DNA from: an uncultured Acetatifactor sp.
GTDB taxonomy: Bacteria > Bacillota > Clostridia > Lachnospirales > Lachnospiraceae
NCBI GenBank assembly: GCA_910577235.1
Contig: CAJTMX010000022.1
Span: 4,858 to 68,857 of the forward strand
Direction: 5' to 3'
DNA length: 64,000 nucleotides
The notes under the pieces were generated by a model, which had not been told where the DNA came from, made no database searches, and saw only the letters and a list, made by a program, of their open reading frames with translations. The translations under genes and the position numbers were made by a program. Below, in pieces: positions 54,251-61,727 of the stretch (the stretch's first letter is position 1; every line of letters starts with the position of its first letter).

Positions 54251-56058
54251 ATTTCCACCCCTTCCTCACCTGCCTGCGGACAGCGCTTTCGCCGGGCCAC
54301 CTGGAGGGGAATCCGGATCGTCACCAGCGTGCCGGCGCCGGTTTCGCTGTCCATCTCAAATTCCACCTGACCGTCCAAAAACAGTTTCAGCCGCAGCGCC
54401 GCATTCAACATACCCACGCTCCCGCTTTCCTTCAACATCTCGATATTGACCTCGTTCATCTCCCCGGTCAGGCGGCGGCATGCTTCCTCCGGCATCCCCT
54501 GCCCGGTATCCTCCACCTCCAGCACCAGATTGTCCCCGTCTTGAGACACCCGCACAAATACCCAGCAGGCGGCCTCCTTTTTCTCCGTCCCATGAACGCA
54601 GGCATTTTCCACAAACGTCACCAGCGTAAGCCTGGGTAGCCTGTACTGCCCGCATTCGCTGGGGTCGCTTATCTCATAGCACAGCCTGTCTCCAAAGCGG
54701 TATTTCTGAAGCTCCAGATAGGCTTTCACAAAATTAATCTCGTCCTCAATGGTCACATAGTCATTGCCCCATATGACATTCTGTCTCTGCATCACCGCAA
54801 GCCTTTCCACCATGTCGGCCGTCTCATACTCCATTTTTATCACGCTGTGCATACGTATGCTCTCCAGCGCGTTGAACAGAAAGTGTGGGTTTATCTGGCT
54901 GTGCAGCGCCAGCAGTTCGGCCCTCTGTCTGGCGATATCCTGTTCCTGGCGTTTCAATCGGTTCTTATACTCGTTCTGGATCAGATTGTTCATCCGCCCC
55001 GCCATCTCATTATAAGAGCGCATCAACAGGCTGATCTCATCACAACCGCTGATCCCGGGAAGCTGGTATAACTCGTCCCTCTTCGTCCTGCAAAGCACTG
55101 CCTCCAGTTCCTGTAACCGCTCGGTAAAGGAGCGGTTGATCAGGTTCATCAGAGCAAAAGGCAGAAAGATGTTAAAAAAGATCAGAACGCAGAACAATGG
55201 CATATTCTTGCGCACGGCCTCATAAGCCACATTCCTCTGGGACATGACATAAATGTCCCAGCTGTTGTCCAGCATACGGATGGTCTTATGGGCTCCCGCT
55301 TTGGCCGCCGTAGCGGCAGACATGGTTTCAAAGGGCATATAGATACCTCCCTTACCCTCGTTGGAAAAGAGAATCCTGTCCCCCTCACAGACATATACTG
55401 TAGAGCCGTACTTGGCGTTTATGATGGCCCTGAGTATATCGCTGTAATCCCAATCCAGACGCAGGACGGCCTCCTGATCGCCGCCGCCCATATAGTCCAT
55501 GCGCCGTATAAAAGATATGGTTCTTCTGTTTTCCCAGTTGACTTTGGCAAAATCGGCATACAGTAGTATCTCTTTGTCCTGCCCCTTAAATGTCTGATAC
55601 CATTTTTCTCTTTCCGCCTTCTCCAGCCTCTGAAAATTCCCGCCGTTGACCACCCCCTCCGCATCCGTATATATCACCACACTACAGTCGTTGTTACTCA
55701 TCAGCAGCGTAAACAGAGATACTTTGGCAAAGTTCAGGTGCCGGTTATAGTAATCCAGCGGGGAAACGTAGGTACTGCTTATAAACTCGTTTACCTCCCG
55801 GTTCTTATAGATGTCCTGCATCAGATTCACCAGCTGGGCGCTGTAACTCATGATGGTGTACTCCACAGAGTCCGCGATATTGCGCATTTCCTGCAGACTT
55901 TCCTGCTGCTCCGCATGCATGATGACCGCAGCCACCACACTGTCTGTCAGAAGAAGCGGCAGGATTACGCAGCATATCTGCATAATCCGCAGCTTTTGCT
56001 TTAGTTTCAGTCGGTTCAGCCAGGCCACCAGGCGGCTTACCTTCCTATTTTTTCTCAT
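54244..56058 (-). CDS. Sensor histidine kinase (YesM-like)
   Basis: The ATG at 56058 has GGAGAG in front and gives 604 residues. Two membrane helices (about 25-50 and 290-315) flank a CACHE-type sensor domain, then HAMP, a His_kinase domain with HSQINPHFLFNALE and an ATPase with FVENACVHG, DTGQGMPEE and GSVGMLNAALRLK. It phosphorylates the adjacent response regulator in reply to an extracellular sugar. The sequence 56080-56423 upstream has no gene I can support. Confidence 0.92.
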   Translation of the reverse strand: MRKNRKVSRLVAWLNRLKLKQKLRIMQICCVILPLLLTDSVVAAVIMHAEQQESLQEMRNIADSVEYTIMSYSAQLVNLMQDIYKNREVNEFISSTYVSPLDYYNRHLNFAKVSLFTLLMSNNDCSVVIYTDAEGVVNGGNFQRLEKAEREKWYQTFKGQDKEILLYADFAKVNWENRRTISFIRRMDYMGGGDQEAVLRLDWDYSDILRAIINAKYGSTVYVCEGDRILFSNEGKGGIYMPFETMSAATAAKAGAHKTIRMLDNSWDIYVMSQRNVAYEAVRKNMPLFCVLIFFNIFLPFALMNLINRSFTERLQELEAVLCRTKRDELYQLPGISGCDEISLLMRSYNEMAGRMNNLIQNEYKNRLKRQEQDIARQRAELLALHSQINPHFLFNALESIRMHSVIKMEYETADMVERLAVMQRQNVIWGNDYVTIEDEINFVKAYLELQKYRFGDRLCYEISDPSECGQYRLPRLTLVTFVENACVHGTEKKEAACWVFVRVSQDGDNLVLEVEDTGQGMPEEACRRLTGEMNEVNIEMLKESGSVGMLNAALRLKLFLDGQVEFEMDSETGAGTLVTIRIPLQVARRKRCPQAGEEGVEIC

Positions 56059-56423
56059 GACGTTCTCTCCGGTATTCACTCTACTTTCCCACCTTGAAGA
56101 CCGATATTTCCGTTTTCAATCCGTCCATATTACCGTTCAGCGGCACCGGCCCGGTGATTTTCCTGTTTTGGGTCGTTTGCCTTGCCGGCATTTTTTGTTT
56201 TGTATTTTGTTGTATTGTGTTCATTACTCTCTGCTCTTTCTTTTTGACTATCACCAAAAGATCTTATATATCAGCAATTGGGGAAATTAAAGGGTAACTT
56301 TAAGACAGCCAAGCCGTCAGCCAGGCTTCCTGGGTTAATGTATAAGAAGTAATGACTTGTAAACAAGGATTATTTTATCATAATATGTAGAAAAAGTCCA
56401 TAAAGTTCCAATCAAAATTTATG

Positions 56424-56473
56424 GCAAAAAAATTTCCGGGTCCATCCCGCCGTTGCAGGAGAGATGGACCCGG
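56424..56473 (-). terminator. Strong rho-independent terminator of PrcB-like gene
   Basis: CCGGGTCCATC (minus 56473-56463) pairs with GATGGACCCGG (minus 56446-56436), followed by a run of T at 56434-56424 on the minus strand. Confidence 0.85.
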
Positions 56474-56488
56474 AATTAACCTATTACT

Positions 56489-56920
56489 TTACTTGCAGAT
56501 CACCGGCTGATCCAGATATTCGGTTTTTATCACTATATAGGGGAAAGACGGAGACTTATTTCCTTTTTCCGACACATCCGGCCCCAGCAGCGTGGTCTGG
56601 ACATGAATAGCCTCCTCCGTCAGGTACAGTTCATCCACTGTGATGCTGTAGCCGCCGGTCTCCTGCCTTCCGTAACCCACGCATATGTATAGATTCTTAT
56701 TGTCGGAGTAGGTCATCTTAAAGGTTTCCCCTTTGCGCTCCTCGATCATGGTGGCCAGCTCCGCAGGCACCATCTCCTCCCCAAGTATGGTAAAATCCAG
56801 ATCCCGCAGCTTGACTTCCTCCGTGCTCATCAGGCCGCAGCCGCACAAGCCGCACAGCAAGCCCAGACACAACAGCAGCGCCGCCGCCTTTTTCCCACTC
56901 TTTAAAATATGCTGTCTCAT
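56489..56920 (-). CDS. PrcB-like lipoprotein
   Basis: The 143-residue protein has a lipobox CGCG after KKAAALLLCLGLLCGLCG and a PrcB C-terminal-like domain (FKMTYSDNKNLYICVGYGRQETGGYSITVDELYLTEEAIHV then FPYIVIKTEYLDQPVI). The PrcB part helps a subtilase in oral spirochetes; the role here is unknown. Monocistronic, between the sensor kinase and plsC. Confidence 0.75.
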   Translation of the reverse strand: MRQHILKSGKKAAALLLCLGLLCGLCGCGLMSTEEVKLRDLDFTILGEEMVPAELATMIEERKGETFKMTYSDNKNLYICVGYGRQETGGYSITVDELYLTEEAIHVQTTLLGPDVSEKGNKSPSFPYIVIKTEYLDQPVICK

Positions 56921-57015
56921 AATGGTTCATCCCGGTTGTTTTAATTAAACTTATGTACACATCCGGGAAAATATGCTATACTGAGTGAAATGCGGATTTT
57001 CACATAGGAGGCCTT

Positions 57016-57768
57016 ATGATCAGATTTATACTGGTATTACTTTTTGTCTTTCTGTTTTTGATATTGTCCATGCCCCTGATGCTGGCGGAGTGGATCATAG
57101 GAAAGTTCAATCCACAGCTGCGGGACAAAAGCTCCCTGGCTATCGTCAACTGGGCATTCCGCGGGGTGATACGCATCTCCGGCACCAAAGTCATCGTCAA
57201 GGGCGAGGAGAATGTGCCCCGGGATACCGCAGTGCTGTATGTGGGCAATCACCGGAGCTATTTTGATATCATCCTGACCTATGTGCGGGTTCCCCGGCCC
57301 ACCGGCTATGTGGCAAAATTGGAAATGCTGCGGTACCCGCTGCTGAATGTATGGATGCACTTCCTGCACTGCCTGTTTCTGGACCGCAAGGATATCAAAA
57401 AGGGCTTGAAAACCATATTAAAAGGTGTGGAAAAGGCAAAGTCCGGCATCTCCATCTGTATCTTCCCCGAGGGTACCCGCAACGGCACCGATCAGGACTT
57501 CCTGCCTTTCCACGAGGGAAGTTTCAAGATCGCGGAAAAAGCGGACGTACCGGTCCTCCCGATCACGATGGTGGGAACCAACGGTATCTTTGAGGATCAT
57601 ATGCCCCGCATCAAAAGACAGACTGTGATCATAGAATACGGCAAGCCTTTCCATATCAAGGATCTGGACAAAGACACCCGCAAGAATCTCAGCGCCTACG
57701 TACAGGGCATCATGTCCGAAGCTTACCACCGCAATCTGCAGGAATTGGCAGACATGAAAGCCAGTTGA
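57016..57768 (+). CDS. plsC: 1-acyl-sn-glycerol-3-phosphate acyltransferase
   Basis: The 250-residue protein has an N-terminal membrane helix and the acyltransferase motifs NHRSYFD (HX4D) and FPEGTRN, plus FHEGSFKIAEKADVPVLPITMVGTN. It adds the second acyl chain to make phosphatidic acid. AGGAGG lies before the ATG. Its stop is the last normal chromosomal gene before the phage-like region. Confidence 0.92.
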   Translation: MIRFILVLLFVFLFLILSMPLMLAEWIIGKFNPQLRDKSSLAIVNWAFRGVIRISGTKVIVKGEENVPRDTAVLYVGNHRSYFDIILTYVRVPRPTGYVAKLEMLRYPLLNVWMHFLHCLFLDRKDIKKGLKTILKGVEKAKSGISICIFPEGTRNGTDQDFLPFHEGSFKIAEKADVPVLPITMVGTNGIFEDHMPRIKRQTVIIEYGKPFHIKDLDKDTRKNLSAYVQGIMSEAYHRNLQELADMKAS

Positions 57769-58166
57769 GGAAAAGGGCGGCGGAGTTTTTACAGACGCTT
57801 AGAGAGCTGTTTCACCAGTATTTCCGCCGCCTTCTCCACCGTATATATCAAGTCAAAGGTCAGGTCATAATCTTCCCCAGACCTCTGCTATCTGCTTAGT
57901 AGCTTTCTCAAAACCCCTTATTTTCCAATACTTCAGCGCCAAAAAATTCGTCCCTAATATGGAAGAAGAGTGGACGGGAAACCGAAAAACCACCGAATAT
58001 CTGATGGAGCTGTATCCTAATATTGAGAACTGATATGCAAAGTACAGGTTCTGTCAAATCTTTAATCCACCCACATGCAAGCAGCTTAAGCAACCAGATG
58101 GATAATCCCTTACCGACTGTAAGGGATATTAACCATAAATATATTATATCAAAAGGAGATAAAACT
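57769..58166. other. Gene remnants at phage-like boundary
   Basis: I find no intact gene. On the minus strand a frame ending at 57789 (EDYDLTFDLIYTVEKAAEILVK), broken by shifts upstream near 57880 and 57915, looks like a protein C-terminus; on the plus strand a frame ends at about 58033 with NIEN. I cannot assign either. A small hairpin CCCTTACCGACTGTAAGGG is at 58108-58126. Confidence 0.35.
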
Positions 58167-58453
58167 ATGTTCACTTACTTAAAAATGAAGAAACATGAAT
58201 GGAAGGTCAAGGCGTTTCTCTATGGCGCAGTCGCTGCCCTCCTTGACAACCAGAAGGACGTGCTGGAATTGGTGCAGAAAATGTATATTGCCCTGAAGGA
58301 CGTTCCCGCCGACGAGCTGCAGAAAGAGTTTGTAGACAGGCTGACGGAGACCATCCATGAAGAAAAAAAGGATGACTGATCTGCCGCCCCGCTGTTGCGG
58401 CACCCTGCGCCCAAGGACGGTGAGCCACCACTGACTGTAAGTGGTATTGAACC
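58108..58453 (+). repeat. Two related leader hairpins
   Basis: The stretch at 58108-58135 (CCCTTACCGACTGTAAGGG, then ATATTAACC) and that at 58425-58453 (CCACCACTGACTGTAAGTGG, then TATTGAACC) share GACTGTAAG and the 3' flank while their stems differ with pairing kept. Each lies in the leader of a small or tape-measure gene. Confidence 0.45.
58167..58379 (+). CDS. Small hypothetical protein before tape measure
   Basis: From the ATG at 58167 (AAAGGAG in front) the product has 70 residues: MFTYLKMKKHEWKVKAFLYG, then helical KKDVLELVQKMYIALKDVPADELQKEFVDRL. It looks like a small soluble helical protein. Its place just before the tape measure is where phage tail assembly chaperones usually lie, but I see no motif for that. 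The open frame extends upstream without a good start. Confidence 0.65.
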   Translation: MFTYLKMKKHEWKVKAFLYGAVAALLDNQKDVLELVQKMYIALKDVPADELQKEFVDRLTETIHEEKKDD

Positions 58454-58462
58454 TATTCATAG

Positions 58463-58533
58463 TAGACGATTGCGAAACTCTCTCCGCAAGTGACGGGATG
58501 TGCATTAAAAAAGAGGCGTTTTGCAATCACCTG
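58463..58533. mobile_element. Degenerate relative of the 2204 MITE
   Basis: TAGACGATTGCGAAACTC at 58463-58480 and the inverted GGCGTTTTGCAATCACC ending near 58532 resemble the MITE ends at 2204-2346, and AAGTGACGGGA follows the left end in both. It is only about 71 bp and has no clear target duplication. It lies in the leader of the tape-measure gene. Confidence 0.5.
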
Positions 58534-58565
58534 TAAACACACAGTAAAAGGAGGTAATTACATAT

Positions 58566-59930
58566 ATGGATGATTCTACGATAAAACTCCAGGCAAAACT
58601 GGATCAGACAAAATCCATAAAGAACATAAACGCCGATATTGACAAACTCCAAGATAAGATCGTCAAGCTGGAGATCAAAACAGAGATTGATCCGAAGGCA
58701 ATAAACAAATCCAAATCTCTGCTTCAATACCTGGCCAACGGCGCAAAGAAATTGACGTCATGGTTAAATAGCACCGTTACCTTTGCGAATGTTTTTAAAA
58801 AAACTTATGAGGCAATACAGGCTATCAAAGAGCTGGATACAGCACTCACCGACTTAAAGATGACGACGCAAATATCGGATCGCCAACTGGAAAAAATATA
58901 TCAGTCTGCCAATGACACCGCCCGGCAGATGGGCGTAACAACCAAGGAGATCATACAGCAGACCGCAGCCTGGTCCCGGCTGGGTATCTCCACATCCGAG
59001 GCGGCCGCAAAGCTTGCCGAATATTCTTCCATGTTTGCGGCCATATCTCCCGGTATGAGCCTGGATACCGCTACGAAAGGGCTTTCTTCCGTAATGAACG
59101 CGTTTAAGATCGGGCTAAAGGATACGGATGCTGTTGTGGACGGCATCATATCAAAGATCAACGTGATCGGAAGTACGCAGACCATAAGCAACAGCGATAT
59201 TGTGGATTTCCTGACCCGCTCTTCCGCCGCCATGGCGGCGGCAAACAATACGCTGGATGACACCATTGCCCTGGGCGCTGCCATGGTGGGGATCACTGGA
59301 GACGCCGCTGAGGCAAGCCAGATACTAAACAGCGTCAGCACGCGGCTAAACGGATATGATGGGGACACCGGGGAGTTTATCGGCGGCATTGACCAATTGT
59401 CCGGCAAGATCTCTAACCTGACCAAAACGGCATCTACTCCGGACGGCATCAGTCTTTTCTCCGATGAGACAAATACCCAGTGTAAATCCACGCGCCAACT
59501 GTTACAGGAAATCTCCGAAATATACGATCAGCTTGGAGATCGGGAACAGATTCAGCTGCTTGAGACTCTGACCGGCGGCCAGGACAGCCAGGCCATTGGC
59601 GCTATCCTGGGCAACTTTGACACAGTGACTTCCTCTATGCAGTCTATGGCAAATTCGGCAGGTAACGCCGGAGCCGAGATGGCAGTGGCTATGGATTCCA
59701 TCGAATTCAAAATGAATAAGATCAAGGAAACCGGTACAGGGATCGCCCAGAATCTGTTTGGCCGTGAAGAGATAAAGTTTGTTTTGGATGTCATCGGATC
59801 GCTGGGAGACGGGCTGGACTGGCTGACAGATAAATTGGGGCTACTGGGCAGTATCGGCCTGGGCGCCGGATTATTCACCGGGATCAAAAACGTCGGCAAC
59901 CCTAAAATGTTTGGGTTCTCTTTTGCTTAA
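58566..59930 (+). CDS. Phage tape-measure protein, N-terminal part (interrupted)
   Basis: The frame of 454 codons begins behind TAAAAGGAGG. It shows the TP901 tape-measure core: LDTALTDLKMTTQISDRQLEKIYQSA, MGVTTKEIIQQTAAWSRLGIS, AISPGMSLDTATKGLSSVMNAFK, AMVGITGDAAEASQILNSVSTRLNGYD. After GLGAGLFTGIKNVG, near 59898, homologous sequence ends abruptly; the last 13 codons come from the inserted RNA-like element. The C-terminal part resumes at about 61714. It is therefore a truncated protein unless RNA splicing or excision restores it. Confidence 0.85.
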   Translation: MDDSTIKLQAKLDQTKSIKNINADIDKLQDKIVKLEIKTEIDPKAINKSKSLLQYLANGAKKLTSWLNSTVTFANVFKKTYEAIQAIKELDTALTDLKMTTQISDRQLEKIYQSANDTARQMGVTTKEIIQQTAAWSRLGISTSEAAAKLAEYSSMFAAISPGMSLDTATKGLSSVMNAFKIGLKDTDAVVDGIISKINVIGSTQTISNSDIVDFLTRSSAAMAAANNTLDDTIALGAAMVGITGDAAEASQILNSVSTRLNGYDGDTGEFIGGIDQLSGKISNLTKTASTPDGISLFSDETNTQCKSTRQLLQEISEIYDQLGDREQIQLLETLTGGQDSQAIGAILGNFDTVTSSMQSMANSAGNAGAEMAVAMDSIEFKMNKIKETGTGIAQNLFGREEIKFVLDVIGSLGDGLDWLTDKLGLLGSIGLGAGLFTGIKNVGNPKMFGFSFA

Positions 59931-60300
59931 GAATATACCGACAGTATGTCAGTTCTGCTGGATACAGCAGTTTAGGGCATACCGCCCATGAGATACATGG
60001 ATGTAAATGAACAGGCAATATGCTGGGAAAGCGGTAAAACTCACACTACTCTCCTGCTCTGGCGACAGAGCAGGCTACAGTGACAATGTGTGAACTCCGT
60101 GGGTCAGCAGGGACAGGACTCTCGCAGTCAAGCCCTCACTGTAGCGACAACCCTGAGTAAAAGTAAGATGCAACGCTGCTTTTATAATATGCGCTCGGTA
60201 CTGGGTGTTGCTGATACCTTAAATTCAGTAAGGATTTCTCCTAGCCGTAGGTGGAAGAAACGGAGAACTGGCAAAGCCAACCACCTTGTAAGAAACTGCC
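59900..60300 (+). ncRNA. Structured RNA element (HEARO/omega-RNA-like or intron-like)
   Basis: About 400 nt with dense pairing and no frame. CCTGCTCTG GCGA CAGAGCAGG forms a 9-bp hairpin with a GCGA tetraloop (60053-60074). TCACAC near 60040 can pair with GTGTGA near 60087-60092, while GCTACAGTGA (60074-60083) pairs exactly with TCACTGTAGC (60136-60145), a pseudoknot. It starts right at the tape-measure break. The fold recalls HEARO/IscB omega-RNA, whose guide is the flanking 5' sequence; no IscB gene follows. A group I-like intron is the alternative. Family not proven. Confidence 0.45.
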
Positions 60301-60376
60301 CTTCCATTATTCCGATTTTGGAAATATATCAGCCTATAACACACCAACTGGTTTGCAAGAAGACAATTATTATGAA

Positions 60377-60580
60377 ATGATGTATGACTTAATGGATTAT
60401 GTGAATAAAAAAGGACTCACCACAAGGCAAGCCCAAAGTTTATTTACTGACTGTGCAGATATGATTTTAGATGTAAATCTAACAGATAATGGAAATGATA
60501 AAATATCAGATACAGATAAAATCGTTAATGAAATTGACAAGTTATCACGTACTATAATGGGATTATCATTAAATTTATAA
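60377..60580 (+). CDS. Small AT-rich hypothetical frame in insert
   Basis: The frame is open from at least 60251 and an ATG at 60377 gives 67 residues (MMYDLMDYVNKKGLTTRQAQSLFTDCADMILDVNL). No ribosome binding site is clear, so it may be the 3' part of a larger gene cut by the RNA element. It is unrelated in composition to the tape measure. Function unknown. Confidence 0.4.
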   Translation: MMYDLMDYVNKKGLTTRQAQSLFTDCADMILDVNLTDNGNDKISDTDKIVNEIDKLSRTIMGLSLNL

Positions 60581-60886
60581 TTCTAATTCACCAATAAGAA
60601 ACTTCTCACCTGCAATTGTTGTGTCATGAATTTCGCTTTTACCAACGATAATAACATTTCCATTCATAGAAATATTTGCTTCGATAAGACGATATTTATG
60701 ACACTTCAATAAATTATAAACAATTTCATTTTTTTGGTACTTTTCATCTTTTGAAAGTTCTGTAATTATGGTTGATAATCCGATCTTTGACAATACGATA
60801 TTCCTACTGTCTTCATCAATTTTCACATTTGTATTTTCGGATATATATTTTATTATATCTTTCATACATTGTTTATTTGATTGCAT
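60575..60886 (-). CDS. Hypothetical AT-rich gene in insert
   Basis: The ATG at 60886 has GGAGG 8 bp upstream and gives 103 residues (MQSNKQCMKDIIKYISENTNVKI, NEIVYNLLKCHKYRLIEANISM). It is convergent with the frame at 60377, overlapping its end by 6 bp. I do not recognise it. Confidence 0.55.
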   Translation of the reverse strand: MQSNKQCMKDIIKYISENTNVKIDEDSRNIVLSKIGLSTIITELSKDEKYQKNEIVYNLLKCHKYRLIEANISMNGNVIIVGKSEIHDTTIAGEKFLIGELEL

Positions 60887-61085
60887 TAGCAAACCCTCCT
60901 ATGTAGTTTATGATAGGATAATTTTACCATATATCTATAAATTATAATAGACAGAACATTCGTTTTTACAGAAAATGCTGTATAGATCGCATTAAAAATT
61001 TTAGTGCAATCTATAGAGTATTTTTACTCTTGTAACTATTAAGTTTTTTAGAAAGGAAGTGGTTTCATATATGATTTAGTTAAAC

Positions 61086-61637
61086 TTACTTATCATATTC
61101 TAATTCGGTAACTCTAAAAGTGTCATCATCTTGCATTAAAATGTATATTGTTGCTAAATTAGTATTTGAGTCTTCTCTCACTACATTACATCTATATTTG
61201 ATGTATATTGTGCCAGTTTCAGGTGTGTTGTTTATCAAATTAATTGCCAATATATTAGAATGTTTTGACATAATTAGTTCACAATATTCATCTACAACTT
61301 TTTTAATTTCTTCTATTTGAGAATCGGATAAGATAATTTTGTTTTGCTCTTCATAGTCGTTTTTTGACTTATGATATGTACAGTAATTCCCATCGCCATA
61401 TTGACCAAATTCAATTCCATTATAACAATCAGTTTCTGAGCATGTATGTTTTTCACAATATGAACCATTAAATGTTTCATGACCAATTTTATAACTTATA
61501 CAAGGTTCATTACAATTTTCGGCTTTGCATATATTTATTTTATTTTTAGAATCATAATAGTTGTTGATTGTGTATATTATTATAAATGTTATAATCAGCA
61601 TGATAATTGATAATGTTATTGTTTTTTTATCTTTCAT
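61086..61637 (-). CDS. Membrane-anchored Cys/His-rich hypothetical protein
   Basis: The ATG at 61637 (AGGAGATG upstream) gives 183 residues. One N-terminal membrane helix (TITLSIIMLIITFIIIYTI) is followed by a run of Cys/His pairs: CKAENCNEPC, YCEKHTCSETDC, YCTYHK, suggesting two zinc or disulfide knots outside the membrane. The rest is unremarkable. A longer start at 61754 would run through the small repeats and is less likely. It reads against the tape measure. Confidence 0.6.
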   Translation of the reverse strand: MKDKKTITLSIIMLIITFIIIYTINNYYDSKNKINICKAENCNEPCISYKIGHETFNGSYCEKHTCSETDCYNGIEFGQYGDGNYCTYHKSKNDYEEQNKIILSDSQIEEIKKVVDEYCELIMSKHSNILAINLINNTPETGTIYIKYRCNVVREDSNTNLATIYILMQDDDTFRVTELEYDK

Positions 61638-61669
61638 AAATAAAACATCTCCTATATTTACAAATTTCC

Positions 61670-61727
61670 CTCTCCACAAGGGAACCAATATCCTCTCTCC
61701 ACAAGAGGACGTTATGCTCTCCACAAG
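61670..61727. repeat. Three CTCTCCACAAG units with covarying stems
   Basis: CTCTCCACAAG occurs at 61670-61680, 61695-61705 and 61717-61727. The first two sit in small hairpins with different stems but the same loop (TCCC..GGGA and CCTC..GAGG), the third lacks one. It lies between the divergent insert gene and the resumed tape measure. Confidence 0.5.

Noticed and set aside
57908..58174. 88-codon minus-strand frame
   Set aside because: Only the last few codons resemble a protein tail; the remainder lies opposite the leader of the small gene and lacks a start site.
59900..60300. Group II intron in the tape-measure gene
   Set aside because: No domain V-like hairpin and no reverse transcriptase reading frame are present; an RNA of another class fits better, though group I is not excluded.
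61670..61727. CRISPR-like repeat at the insert boundary
   Set aside because: Units are only 11 bp, gaps are about 11-14 bp and stems differ, so it is not a CRISPR array.
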